In this document: one piece after another, positions 51,890-61,577 of the stretch
Numbering within the stretch: the stretch's first letter is position 1
How the letters are laid out: each line of letters begins with the position of its first letter
From: Arcticibacter pallidicorallinus
GTDB lineage: Bacteria > Bacteroidota > Bacteroidia > Sphingobacteriales > Sphingobacteriaceae
DNA: 64,000 bases
Assembly: GCF_003002875.1 (NCBI RefSeq)
Contig: NZ_PVTH01000002.1
Span: forward strand, 62,001-126,000
Reading direction: 5' to 3'
The notes under the pieces: model-generated
Told to the model about the DNA's origin: nothing
Seen by the model: the letters and a program-made list of their open reading frames with translations, nothing else
Database searches by the model: none
Translations under genes and position numbers: made by a program

Positions 51890-53254
51890 ATGAGAAGCAT
51901 CTCATTGATTTTTAGAAGTGTTGTAAAACCATTCATTTTTATTTCTGCTCTAAGTTTAGGTGTTCAGGGATTTGCACAGGAAGTTCCAGCGTTGCAAGCT
52001 GAAGAAGCTGCAACAGCGGATGCTGCTCCTGCTGAGGCTGCAGCGGCGCCGTCGAAGGGCGACCCGGCTGCAGGTGCTGCGATCTATAAACAAAAGTGTA
52101 CATCCTGTCACGCAATAGACCGCGCTGTAGTTGGTCCTGCGTTGAAGGGAATGAGCGAGAGGCATGATGAGCAATGGTTAATCAAGTGGATCAGAAATTC
52201 CCAGGCTTTAGTAGCGTCGGGTGATCCTGCTGCGGTAAAAGTATTCGAAGAATACAATAAGGTGGTGATGACACCATTTCCGGAGTTGACTGATGATGAT
52301 ATCGTTAATATCATCGCTTATGTTCAGACTGAAGGCGATAAGCCTGCGGCTCCGGCAGGAGGTGCAGCTGCAGGAGCTGAAGGTGCTGTAAGCGGAGACT
52401 CCGGAGAGGTGAGCAACTTTATGCTGGGAGGATTAATCCTGGTGGTGCTAATTACTTTACTGGTTATTCTGGTATTAAACCGCGTTATCAAAACTCTTGA
52501 CAGAGTAATCCTTCAGAAGAAAGGAATCGCTGTTGAAGAAGATGGTGTTGTTTCAACTAAGGAAACTGCTTACGAGAAGATCAGAAGACTTTCTAAAAAC
52601 AAGAAGCTTGTATTCTTTACTATTCTTCTGGTGGTAATCTTATTAGGTTCCTGGGGATGGAAAGCCATGTGGAATACAGGGGTACATCAGGGATATCAGC
52701 CTGAGCAGCCAATTAAATACTCTCACCAATTGCATGCGGGTACGTTGAAGATTGATTGCCAGTATTGCCATACCGGTGCATATAAATCAAAAAATGCGAC
52801 TATTCCGTCTTTGAATGTTTGTATGAACTGCCATAACTATGTGCAGGCAACGGATAAGTACAACGGTGAGATATCTCCTGAAATTATGAAGATATACAAG
52901 GCGTTGGATTACAACCCTGATACCAAGGAATATGGTCCAAATCAGAAGCCTATTCAGTGGGTTCGTATTCATAACCTTCCAGACTTCGCTTATTTCAATC
53001 ACTCTCAGCACGTTTCTGTAGCAGGTATTGAGTGTCAGCAGTGTCACGGTCCGATCCAGACTATGGAGGAAGTTTATCAGTATTCCCCTCTAACAATGAA
53101 ATGGTGTATTAACTGTCACCGTGAGCACGATGTGAACACTGAAGGTAACGGCTATTACGACAAGGTTGTAGAGGTTCATGACTTACTAAAACAAGGGAAG
53201 AAAGTTACTCCTGCAGTGTTAGGTGGTCTTGAGTGTGGTAAATGTCATTATTAA
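51890..53254 (+). CDS. actA: Alternative complex III subunit ActA fused to a mono-heme cytochrome c domain
   Basis: 454 residues. ActA is the multiheme cytochrome of the quinol:electron-acceptor oxidoreductase. Signal peptide (1-30), Ala/Glu-rich linker, then a class I cytochrome c domain with CTSCH (C70, C73, H74) and its Met ligand region (VVMTPFPELTDDDIVNIIAY). A transmembrane helix (179-197), a cytosolic loop and a second helix (241-256) precede the periplasmic pentaheme part with CQYCH, CMNCH, CQQCH, CINCH and CGKCH. So six CxxCH sites instead of the five usual in ActA. First gene of the operon. Confidence 0.93.
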   Translation: MRSISLIFRSVVKPFIFISALSLGVQGFAQEVPALQAEEAATADAAPAEAAAAPSKGDPAAGAAIYKQKCTSCHAIDRAVVGPALKGMSERHDEQWLIKWIRNSQALVASGDPAAVKVFEEYNKVVMTPFPELTDDDIVNIIAYVQTEGDKPAAPAGGAAAGAEGAVSGDSGEVSNFMLGGLILVVLITLLVILVLNRVIKTLDRVILQKKGIAVEEDGVVSTKETAYEKIRRLSKNKKLVFFTILLVVILLGSWGWKAMWNTGVHQGYQPEQPIKYSHQLHAGTLKIDCQYCHTGAYKSKNATIPSLNVCMNCHNYVQATDKYNGEISPEIMKIYKALDYNPDTKEYGPNQKPIQWVRIHNLPDFAYFNHSQHVSVAGIECQQCHGPIQTMEEVYQYSPLTMKWCINCHREHDVNTEGNGYYDKVVEVHDLLKQGKKVTPAVLGGLECGKCHY

Positions 53255-53289
53255 TATTAAACTTACAGATACAGTTACATATAGCTTAA

Positions 53290-56200
53290 ATGAAGAGCAA
53301 TAAAAAATACTGGAAAGGTTTAGAAGAACTGAAGAGCTCTCCTGAATTTGTAGAGAAAAATAAAAATGAATTCGCTGAGCAGATTCCTTTGGAGGATGTT
53401 TTAAGCGAAGGAGGTTTGAACACGGTTGCGCCGAGACGTGATTTCTTAAAGGCGCTGGGATTTGGTTTAGGTGCTGTTTCTTTGGCTGCATGCCAGACTG
53501 CTCCAATACATAAGTCTATTCCTTATCTGGTAAAACCTGAAGACGTAACACCTGGTGTGGCGAATTATTATGTTTCCAGTTATAATGGTCAAAGCATTTT
53601 GGTTAAGACCAGGGAAGGTCGTCCCATCAAAATCGAGCCAAATGAGAAAAGCTTGTTTGGTAATACCGGAACAGATGCAGCTACTCAGGCAGCTATTCTG
53701 GACCTGTATGATGTTTCCAAGCTAAAAGGTCCAAAACTAGATGGTGCAGACACTAGCTGGGATAAAATTGATTCTTTCGTCAAAGGTGAATTAAATAAGC
53801 TTCAGGCATCAGGCAAGAAGATCCGCATCGTGTCTTCCAGTATTTCAAGTCCTTCAGCGAAGAGTGTTATTGCAGAGTTTATCACGCAATATCCGAATAC
53901 TGTTCATGTTCAGGTTGATGCCGTTTCTTATAGCGGTATCCTTCAGGCAAATGCAAACAGCTTCGGAAAGGCAGTTATACCAAGTTACCGCTTTGACAGG
54001 GCAGACGTTATCGTAAGTATTTCAGCCGACTTTTTAGGTACATGGATCTCGGGTGAGGAGTTTACTAAACAATATGTAGGTAACCGTAACTCTGCCTCTT
54101 TGAAGAAAGGAAAGATGTCCAGACATATCCAGTTTGAAACGGGTATGAGCCTGACAGGAACGAATGCTGATTCACGTATTCCGGTTAAGCCTTCTGAAGA
54201 GGGACCTGCAATCATTGCATTATACAACGAAGTGACCGGTGGTCAGCTTCCAGGTGCTCAGGCGCTGGCTTCAAACACAGCCGCTAACACTGCTATTAAG
54301 CTTGCTGCAAAAGAATTACTTCAGGCAAGAGGGCGTGCGCTGGTTGTTTCGGGATCAAATGATGTGTCCATACAAACCGTTGTTAATGCTATCAACTCGG
54401 CATTAGGCAGTTACGGTACTACAATCGATCTGGATAACCAGATAAATAATTACGCCGGCAATGACGCCGCATTCTCGTCTTTTGTTAAAGAGATGAACAA
54501 TGGTGAAGTTGGTGCCGTATTCTTCATGGGCAGCAATCCAGCTTACGATTATTCAGATCCTAAGCTTTTCACTGACGCACTTGCAAAAGTACCTTTGCGT
54601 GTTTCTTTCTCAGACAGAGAAGATGAGACTGCAAGCTTATGTACTGTTCTAGCACCAACGTCATGCTTTCTGGAATCATGGGGTGACGAAAGCGCGGTAG
54701 AAGGATATTTTACGATTGTCCAGCCGACTATCAACCCTGTTTTCAATACAAGACAAGCTGAGCAAAGTCTCTTGGCATGGTCTGAAAACCCACAGAAAAA
54801 CTATTACCAGTATGTGAAGTCATACTGGGAGAAAAATATCCTGCCAGGCGCAGGTAAATCCTGGAAAGATCTGTTACAGGCAGGTTTTGTATACACAGGA
54901 GCTAAGCCTGCCGGTAGCTACGCTTTTGCAGGTGATCTGACGGGTGTTGCTCAAACTATTGTTTCACAAAGTAAAGCTCTTGCTAAGGATATAGAAGTAC
55001 ACTTATACCAAAACGGTGCAATGAAGGATGGTCGTTATGCGAATAACGCGTTCCTTCAGGAGTTACCTGACGCTGTTTCGAAAGTAACCTGGGATAATTA
55101 CGCTGCTGTTGCTCCAAAGTTTGCTGAAGAGCAGGGATGGAGCGAATTTGACCTGGTTGAAATCAAAGGCGAAAATGGTTACACCATTGTGTTGCCATTG
55201 CTTCTTCAGCCTGGACAAGCGCGAGGTACTGTTTCCATTGCTGTTGGATACGGTCGCACGAAGGCTGGTCAGATTGGTAAGGTTGGAGAGAACGCCTATC
55301 CGTTAGCTAAAGTGGCTAATGGTTCTGTACAGTTCCATACTACCGCTGCGATCAGCAAGACTGGTGGAAAGTATGAGCTTGCTCAAACGCAGACTCACCA
55401 CTCGTACGAAGGTAGAAATATCGTTCGCGAAACAACATTTGCGGATTACAAGAAAGATCCTCACGCAGGAACTACGGCGCATGGAGCGGCACACCATAAT
55501 TATGATCTATGGCCTGAGCATAAAAAGATCGGTCATAACTGGGTTATGGCTATCGATCTGAATGCTTGTACAGGTTGTGGTTCATGTATCGTTGCTTGTA
55601 ACGTTGAAAACAATATCCCGGTAGTGGGTCGTGACGAGGTTAGAAACCGTCGTGATATGCACTGGATCAGGATTGACCGTTACTACAGCTTCAACGATGG
55701 TGGCAAATCTGTAACGAAGGAAGACGAGATAAGCGAGTTGGAAAATATGGATAATATATCCGTAGTTCACCAGCCGATGCTTTGTCAGCACTGTGATCAC
55801 GCGCCATGCGAAACAGTATGTCCGGTTATTGCTACCATGCACTCATCTGACGGATTGAACCATATGGCTTATAACCGTTGCGTGGGTACTCGTTACTGTG
55901 CGAACAACTGTCCTTATAAAGTTCGTCGTTTCAACTGGTTTAACTACTGGAATGATTCACGTTTTGATAATTACCTGAACAATGAATTCACTCAGCTTTT
56001 ACTGAACCCGGATGTGACTACACGTTCAAGAGGGGTTATGGAGAAATGCTCTATGTGTATTCAGCGTATCCAGGGCGGCAGATTAGCGGCTAAGTTAGAG
56101 AAGCGTGCTCTCGTAGATGGTGAAATACAGATGGCTTGTCAGCAAGCTTGTTCAGCAAACGCGATTATCTTCGGAGATATGAACGATCCTGAATCAGCAG

Positions 56201-56307
56201 TAAGTAAAGCTCTGCGTAATGAGCGTACATACTATGTGCTGGAGGAGATCAATACTATGCCAGGTATCGGCTACCAGACAAAGGTTAGAAACATAGTAGA
56301 AGCGTAA
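53290..56307 (+). CDS. actB: Alternative complex III subunit ActB (molybdopterin-like/iron-sulfur)
   Basis: 1005 residues. The N-terminal Tat signal has the twin arginine R49-R50 (RRDFLKALG). A large molybdopterin-oxidoreductase-like part (~80-650) lacks the residues for a molybdenum cofactor, as known for ActB. The C-terminal ferredoxin part has four cysteine clusters: CTGCGSCIVACNVENNIPVV, CQHCDHAPCETVCP, CVGTRYCANNCPYKVRR and CSMCIQRIQGG...CQQACS, expected to hold three 4Fe-4S and one 3Fe-4S. It passes electrons from the quinol site in ActC to ActA. 35 bp after actA. Confidence 0.95.
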   Translation: MKSNKKYWKGLEELKSSPEFVEKNKNEFAEQIPLEDVLSEGGLNTVAPRRDFLKALGFGLGAVSLAACQTAPIHKSIPYLVKPEDVTPGVANYYVSSYNGQSILVKTREGRPIKIEPNEKSLFGNTGTDAATQAAILDLYDVSKLKGPKLDGADTSWDKIDSFVKGELNKLQASGKKIRIVSSSISSPSAKSVIAEFITQYPNTVHVQVDAVSYSGILQANANSFGKAVIPSYRFDRADVIVSISADFLGTWISGEEFTKQYVGNRNSASLKKGKMSRHIQFETGMSLTGTNADSRIPVKPSEEGPAIIALYNEVTGGQLPGAQALASNTAANTAIKLAAKELLQARGRALVVSGSNDVSIQTVVNAINSALGSYGTTIDLDNQINNYAGNDAAFSSFVKEMNNGEVGAVFFMGSNPAYDYSDPKLFTDALAKVPLRVSFSDREDETASLCTVLAPTSCFLESWGDESAVEGYFTIVQPTINPVFNTRQAEQSLLAWSENPQKNYYQYVKSYWEKNILPGAGKSWKDLLQAGFVYTGAKPAGSYAFAGDLTGVAQTIVSQSKALAKDIEVHLYQNGAMKDGRYANNAFLQELPDAVSKVTWDNYAAVAPKFAEEQGWSEFDLVEIKGENGYTIVLPLLLQPGQARGTVSIAVGYGRTKAGQIGKVGENAYPLAKVANGSVQFHTTAAISKTGGKYELAQTQTHHSYEGRNIVRETTFADYKKDPHAGTTAHGAAHHNYDLWPEHKKIGHNWVMAIDLNACTGCGSCIVACNVENNIPVVGRDEVRNRRDMHWIRIDRYYSFNDGGKSVTKEDEISELENMDNISVVHQPMLCQHCDHAPCETVCPVIATMHSSDGLNHMAYNRCVGTRYCANNCPYKVRRFNWFNYWNDSRFDNYLNNEFTQLLLNPDVTTRSRGVMEKCSMCIQRIQGGRLAAKLEKRALVDGEIQMACQQACSANAIIFGDMNDPESAVSKALRNERTYYVLEEINTMPGIGYQTKVRNIVEA

Positions 56308-56337
56308 TTGATTTCAGAATAGAATTTTAAAAAGATT

Positions 56338-57810
56338 ATGTCAGCACATAACGAATCAATATTAAGAGAACCATTAATCACCGGAAAGAATATAACCTAT
56401 TCTAAGATTACTGAGGATGTTCTGGTTCCTGTTGAGAACAAGCCCAATAAGGCATGGTGGATCGGCTTTGGTATTGCCGTAATTTTAGCACTTACCTGGG
56501 TTGTCACCATCAGCTATACTTTCTGGGTTGGATTAGGTACCTGGGGACTGAACAAGACTGTTGGTTGGGCATGGGATATCACCGGCTTCGTTTGGTGGGT
56601 AGGTATTGGTCACGCGGGAACACTTATTTCGGCGGTACTCCTTCTCTTCAGACAGAACTGGAGAAACTCGATTAACCGGTCTGCAGAAGCCATGACCATT
56701 TTCGCGGTTATTTGTGCCGCCACCTATATCATCGCCCACATGGGTCGCCCGTGGTTAGCTTACTGGGTGTTTCCATTGCCGAATCAATTCGGGTCATTAT
56801 GGGTTAACTTTAACTCGCCGCTGATCTGGGACGTATTTGCGATTTCTACTTATTTTTCTGTATCGCTAGTTTTCTGGTACACAGGTTTGCTTCCGGATAT
56901 TGCAACTATTCGTGACAGAGCGACCGGTCTCAGACGCAGAATATATTCTATCCTTTCTTTTGGATGGGCAGGATCTGTAAAAAACTGGCAGCGTTTTGAG
57001 TCAGTATCTCTGATTCTGGCAGGTATTTCTACTCCACTTGTATTGTCGGTACACACTATTGTATCCTTCGACTTTGCAACCTCACTGGAGCCAGGATGGC
57101 ACACTACTATTTTCCCTCCATACTTCGTTGCCGGAGCTATTTTCTCAGGTTTCGCAATGGTGCAGACGCTGTTGTTGATTGCCCGTAAGGTGATGAAATG
57201 GGAGAACTACATTACCATGTTCCATATTGAATCGATGAACGTTATTATTATCGTTACTGGTTCAATAGTGGGTGTAGCTTACCTGACTGAGTTATTTATT
57301 GCATGGTATTCAGGAGTTGAGTACGAACAATATGCATTTTTGAACCGTATCAGCGGTCCATACTGGTGGGCTTACTGGTGTATGATGACGTGTAACGTTA
57401 TATCTCCGCAGCTGTTCTGGTTCAAGAAGATCCGTACTAGTATATGGGCATCATGGGTTCTTTCTATTGTTGTGAACATCGGTATGTGGTTTGAGCGTTT
57501 CGTTATTATCGTTACCTCTCTTCACCGCGATTATCTTCCATCAAGCTGGGCTATGTTCTACCCTACAACGATCGATATCTTGCTATTCGTAGGTTCCATC
57601 GGTGTATTCTTTACTCTGTTCCTTCTGTTCCTTCGGGTACTTCCTGGTATTGCAATGGCAGAGGTAAAACTCATCCTGAAGAGCTCAAGTGATCAGGTGA
57701 AGCAAAAGCTGATCAGAGAGGGTAAAGTTGAAAAGTCTCATGGCGAATACTACCAGGAGTCTTTGGAAAAATATGATAGTGTTTCAAAAAGTGATTACGC
57801 TAAAAGCTAA
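56338..57810 (+). CDS. actC: Alternative complex III subunit ActC (NrfD-like, quinol site)
   Basis: 490 residues with about ten transmembrane helices (starting [20 protein letters not shown]). The NrfD/PsrC-like fold carries the menaquinol-oxidising site; sequence hallmarks are [39 protein letters not shown] and [20 protein letters not shown]-type residues of the family. 30 bp after actB and 3 bp before actD, so translation is closely coupled. Confidence 0.95.
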   Translation: MSAHNESILREPLITGKNITYSKITEDVLVPVENKPNKAWWIGFGIAVILALTWVVTISYTFWVGLGTWGLNKTVGWAWDITGFVWWVGIGHAGTLISAVLLLFRQNWRNSINRSAEAMTIFAVICAATYIIAHMGRPWLAYWVFPLPNQFGSLWVNFNSPLIWDVFAISTYFSVSLVFWYTGLLPDIATIRDRATGLRRRIYSILSFGWAGSVKNWQRFESVSLILAGISTPLVLSVHTIVSFDFATSLEPGWHTTIFPPYFVAGAIFSGFAMVQTLLLIARKVMKWENYITMFHIESMNVIIIVTGSIVGVAYLTELFIAWYSGVEYEQYAFLNRISGPYWWAYWCMMTCNVISPQLFWFKKIRTSIWASWVLSIVVNIGMWFERFVIIVTSLHRDYLPSSWAMFYPTTIDILLFVGSIGVFFTLFLLFLRVLPGIAMAEVKLILKSSSDQVKQKLIREGKVEKSHGEYYQESLEKYDSVSKSDYAKS

Positions 57811-57813
57811 ACA

Positions 57814-58350
57814 ATGAGCAACGTAAAATATATATTAGGTCATTTTGAAGATCCTGATGAGATGATGCACGGGATCGACAAACTACAGGAGAATAATATC
57901 GGTATTTATGATGTGTATACTCCGATGCCGATTCACGGGATAGAAGATAAGCTAGGCTACAAGCGTTCCAGACTTCCGATTGCCGCATTCTGCTTTGGAA
58001 TTACAGGTACAGTTCTGGGATTTTCCATGATATATTATATGCTGGTTTATGACTGGCCTATGAATATAGGAGGGAAGCCCGCGTTTGCGATGCCCGACTT
58101 TATTCCTATCATGTTTGAGCTTACTATTTTATTTGCTGCATATGGCATGATGTTTACCTTCTTTTACGCAAATCACTTCTTCCCTGGCCGTGCGCCTCGG
58201 GTGATGGACTTGCGGGCTACGGACGATCGCTTTGTAATTGCTATTGATGCAAAGACCAATCCATATCCGGATAAAATTGAAAACTTGTTAAAAGATGCAG
58301 GCGCTGTTGAAGTTATGCACAACGAAAGGAAGTATGTTAGTTATGAATAA
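57814..58350 (+). CDS. actD: Alternative complex III subunit ActD (DUF3341)
   Basis: 178 residues. A soluble N-terminal part (KYILGHFEDPDEMMHGIDKL) and two transmembrane helices (about 56-80 and 101-122). It matches DUF3341 proteins, which make up ActD. Its stop codon (58348-58350) overlaps the actE start (58343). Confidence 0.93.
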   Translation: MSNVKYILGHFEDPDEMMHGIDKLQENNIGIYDVYTPMPIHGIEDKLGYKRSRLPIAAFCFGITGTVLGFSMIYYMLVYDWPMNIGGKPAFAMPDFIPIMFELTILFAAYGMMFTFFYANHFFPGRAPRVMDLRATDDRFVIAIDAKTNPYPDKIENLLKDAGAVEVMHNERKYVSYE

Positions 58351-58930
58351 GCTCAGGATATTTAGCGCTGCATTGATAGCCGTGGCAGGATCGGCTGTGG
58401 TGTCTTCATGTGGTGGTGATAAACAGAATCCGGGACTCGAATTCGCCCGTAATATGTACGATCCGATTGCATACAATCCGGATCAGCCCAATAAGAACTT
58501 TGCAAACGGTCAGACTGCGCAGTTGCCACCATCAGGAACTACGCCTGTGGGTTATGATAAAGTTGACGAGTATCCGAATACAAATGAAGGATATCTTGCT
58601 GCCAGCAATAATCTTGTTAATCCGCTGACTAGAAACAAGCAAAATTTGACTGAGGGTAAGAACCTTTATCTGCATATGTGTTCACAATGTCACGGCCCTC
58701 AGGGAAATGGCGACGGAACGATCGTCGCGTTGGAGAAGTTTCCTCCTCCACCGTCTTATTCAAAAGGTAATTCTTCCAGAGGCGGTGCTATGAAAGACTT
58801 AACTGACGGAAAGATTTTTCACACGATCACATACGGTTTAAACCTTATGGGACCTCACCGTGCACAGCTTGATCCTACCGAGAGGTGGAAAATTGTTATG
58901 TACGTTAAAGAATTGCAAAAACTTCAATAA
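58343..58930 (+). CDS. actE: Alternative complex III mono-heme cytochrome ActE
   Basis: 195 residues from the ATG at 58343, chosen because it gives a lipoprotein signal (MNKLRIFSAALIAVAGSAVV, lipid Cys at 23). The upstream in-frame start at 58295 would overlap actD more. One heme c site CSQCH (YLHMCSQCHGPQGNGDG) and a Met-containing loop (NLMGPHRAQL) define a class I cytochrome c. It carries electrons from ActA to the oxidase. Confidence 0.93.
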   Translation: MNKLRIFSAALIAVAGSAVVSSCGGDKQNPGLEFARNMYDPIAYNPDQPNKNFANGQTAQLPPSGTTPVGYDKVDEYPNTNEGYLAASNNLVNPLTRNKQNLTEGKNLYLHMCSQCHGPQGNGDGTIVALEKFPPPPSYSKGNSSRGGAMKDLTDGKIFHTITYGLNLMGPHRAQLDPTERWKIVMYVKELQKLQ

Positions 58931-58948
58931 GTTAATGTTTTAAGCGAA

Positions 58949-60184
58949 ATGGGAACTCACAATCATCACACACATAATTTTACACAGCAATACGAATTCT
59001 CCGGTAAAGCAAAAACCTGGAGTTTGGTTGCGATTCTGATCGGCGTTGTTGCATTAGCATATGGCTTTTTGCTGGATCCGTCAGAACATCATACTGAACG
59101 TACATTTGCCAATCTTCTTTTGATGGGCTACTACTTTACTTGTGTATGTGCAGCAGGGGCGTTCTTCGTCGCATTGCAGCTAGTTACACAGTCGGGATGG
59201 TCAGCTGGCTTAATCCGCATACCTCAGGCATTTGCAAATGTGCTGCCTGTTGCATCAATTATTTTGATCATCATTTGTGCAGCGGGTTTATTCTCTCACA
59301 ATTTATACCATCATTGGTATCATGAAGGTATCGCCGAAGTTGGGCACGCTAATTATGATCCGATCATCGCCAAGAAAGTCGCGTATCTTAACGCTCCCTT
59401 CTTTTTGATCCGACTGGTTATATTTCTGGCTATTTATTCTGCTTTTGCCTTGATGCTAACGAAGTATTCAAACAATGAGGATACGGTTGGAGGCCTTGGG
59501 AACTATAAGAAGAGTTTCAAAACGTCGGCTATATTTTTGGTGATTTTCGGTTTCACGACCCCTATCTGGTCTTTCGATACGATCATGTCATTAGAGGCTC
59601 ATTGGTTTTCAACCATGTTTGGTTGGTATAATTTTGCAGCCATGTGGGTTAGTGGCCTTTGCGCGATTACCATCACCATTATTTTGTTGAAGAAGGCTGG
59701 TTATTTAAGCTGGGTGAACCACAACCATTTGCATGATCTGGGTAAATTTATATTTGCTTTCTCTATATTCTGGACATATGTATGGTTCGCACAATTCTTA
59801 TTGATATGGTATGCGAATATGCCTGAGGAAACCGTTTACTTCTTTAAGAGGTGGGAGCCTGAGTATAAGCCATGGTTTTGGTTAAATATTGTAATCAACT
59901 TCCTTGCTCCAGTATTGATCTTGATGACCCGCGATTCAAAGAGACGTACCAATACACTACTCGTGGTATGTATCGTTTTACTTTGCGGACATTGGTTAGA
60001 TTATTATTTGATGATAATGCCCGGAACGGTTGAAAGCCACAGGGACTTCGGAATTACTGAAATTGGAACAGCGATCGGTTTTGCTGGGTTATTCAGCTTT
60101 TTAATGCTGTCTCAGTTAGCAAAGAAACCGTTGGTTGCAAAAAATCATCCATTCCTTGAAGAAAGTTTACATCATTCTGTATAA
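58949..60184 (+). CDS. actF: Alternative complex III subunit ActF
   Basis: 411 residues, about ten transmembrane helices (WSLVAILIGVVALAYGFLLD onward). Paralogue of ActC by fold; it holds no obvious quinol site but completes the membrane arm. N-terminal His/Asn-rich segment (MGTHNHHTHNFTQQYEF). 18 bp after actE and 40 bp before coxB. Confidence 0.93.
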   Translation: MGTHNHHTHNFTQQYEFSGKAKTWSLVAILIGVVALAYGFLLDPSEHHTERTFANLLLMGYYFTCVCAAGAFFVALQLVTQSGWSAGLIRIPQAFANVLPVASIILIIICAAGLFSHNLYHHWYHEGIAEVGHANYDPIIAKKVAYLNAPFFLIRLVIFLAIYSAFALMLTKYSNNEDTVGGLGNYKKSFKTSAIFLVIFGFTTPIWSFDTIMSLEAHWFSTMFGWYNFAAMWVSGLCAITITIILLKKAGYLSWVNHNHLHDLGKFIFAFSIFWTYVWFAQFLLIWYANMPEETVYFFKRWEPEYKPWFWLNIVINFLAPVLILMTRDSKRRTNTLLVVCIVLLCGHWLDYYLMIMPGTVESHRDFGITEIGTAIGFAGLFSFLMLSQLAKKPLVAKNHPFLEESLHHSV

Positions 60185-60224
60185 GTAGACAAGAACAAGG
60201 ATTCACATTAGAATTGTATAAAAA

Positions 60225-61556
60225 ATGCGTTTTAATAAATTATTTAAGATCAGAAACTTAATTGCTGTACTTGCCATCGGCTTTATGGCTACCGCTGTAT
60301 CGGTTTCCGCACAGGATTCTACCGCTGTCACAAGCACAACGGAAACATCTGCAGCATCTCCGGTAGCGGCTTCGGCAACAGATGCGGCCGATATGGACGC
60401 ATTTGCTAGTGAGCTAGTGAAAGTGAGTGAGTCGGCTACGTCTGATGATGCCAGTACCTTGGCAGCGGCTGACGAGGTAGTAGATAACAGTACGCTGTAT
60501 AAAACAGCTAGCTATTATACAATCCTGTTTTTGCTGGTTTGTATTTTCCTTGCGATTATCGGAAAAATTCTAAGGGTCTACGAGCTTACGCGTGAAATTC
60601 AAGGAAAGGAAGGCGCTCTTAACTGGAATACTATTCAGGGAGGAATCTTCATCGCGTTCCTGATTCTTGGTCTTTATGGAACTTATTGGAGCTATGACGT
60701 CTGGGGATATGTGGTAACAAACGAGTCAGCGTCGGTCCATGGCGATAGAATTGACAGTATGATGCTTACGACAGTAGCAATTACTACTTTGGTGTTCGTT
60801 ATTACACAAATCCTGTTATTCTGGTTCATTTTCAAGTACCGCGGAAGTACAGCTAGAAAAGCTTACTACTATCCGCATAATAACGCCATCGAGCGCCTCT
60901 GGACTATCGTTCCTGCATTTGTTCTTACGATTCTTGTTGTTTTTGGTTTTTTCACCTGGAGGAGTATCACTAACCCACCGGAGGCTGATCAGAAGGCTGC
61001 ATTATCTGTAGAGGTAACTGGTGAGCAATTTAAGTGGAATGTTCGTTACGCTGGAGCGGATAACGAGTTAGGTGTTCGTAATTATAAATTGACGACCCCA
61101 ACGAACACTCTGGGTATTGATTATGCCGACAAAAAGAGCTGGGACGATCGGTTAGGTCCTGAGATTGTGTTACCGGTAAACAAGCCTGTACGTGTCACTA
61201 TTCACTCTAAAGACGTTCTTCACAGTTTCTACATGCCTGAGTTCAGAGTACAAATGAACGCTGTTCCGGGTATGCCGACCTACTTTCAGTTTACGCCTAA
61301 GTTGACGACTGAAGAGATGCGTGAGAAGAAGGGTAATCCAGCATTCGACTACGTTTTGTTGTGCGCGAAGATCTGTGGATCTGGTCACTATAACATGCAG
61401 TACAAGGTTAAGGTAGTTAGCGAGCAAGAATATAACGAATGGATCGTTAAGCAACCTCTTTTCTTCAACGATGATATGAAGAAAGAAATGCAACAAAAAG
61501 TGGCGTCTTCAGTAAAAGAAGCTGCGGTGGACAACAAATTAGCTTTAAATAATTAG
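60225..61556 (+). CDS. coxB: Cytochrome c oxidase subunit II
   Basis: 443 residues, longer than usual because of a signal peptide (FMATAVSVSAQ), an Ala/Ser/Thr-rich stretch and extra helices (~98-117, ~137-155) before the standard pair of transmembrane helices (~184-205 and ~228-250). The CuA cupredoxin domain has VTGEQFKWNVRY, a copper His in VLHSFYMPEFRVQ and the CuA loop C380-A-K-I-C384-x3-H388 with M391. The usual Glu between the cysteines is Lys here. It takes electrons from the ActE/ActA cytochromes. Confidence 0.95.
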   Translation: MRFNKLFKIRNLIAVLAIGFMATAVSVSAQDSTAVTSTTETSAASPVAASATDAADMDAFASELVKVSESATSDDASTLAAADEVVDNSTLYKTASYYTILFLLVCIFLAIIGKILRVYELTREIQGKEGALNWNTIQGGIFIAFLILGLYGTYWSYDVWGYVVTNESASVHGDRIDSMMLTTVAITTLVFVITQILLFWFIFKYRGSTARKAYYYPHNNAIERLWTIVPAFVLTILVVFGFFTWRSITNPPEADQKAALSVEVTGEQFKWNVRYAGADNELGVRNYKLTTPTNTLGIDYADKKSWDDRLGPEIVLPVNKPVRVTIHSKDVLHSFYMPEFRVQMNAVPGMPTYFQFTPKLTTEEMREKKGNPAFDYVLLCAKICGSGHYNMQYKVKVVSEQEYNEWIVKQPLFFNDDMKKEMQQKVASSVKEAAVDNKLALNN

Positions 61557-61577
61557 TAAATCAGATAGATCGATAAT

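Noticed and set aside
53290-56307. Catalytic molybdenum oxidoreductase
   Set aside because: The neighbouring actA, actC-F genes show it is ActB of alternative complex III, a subunit known to lack the cofactor.
58295-58342. Upstream start of ActE
   Set aside because: It would bury the lipoprotein signal peptide behind 16 residues and overlap actD by 56 bp; the ATG at 58343 gives a clean signal.
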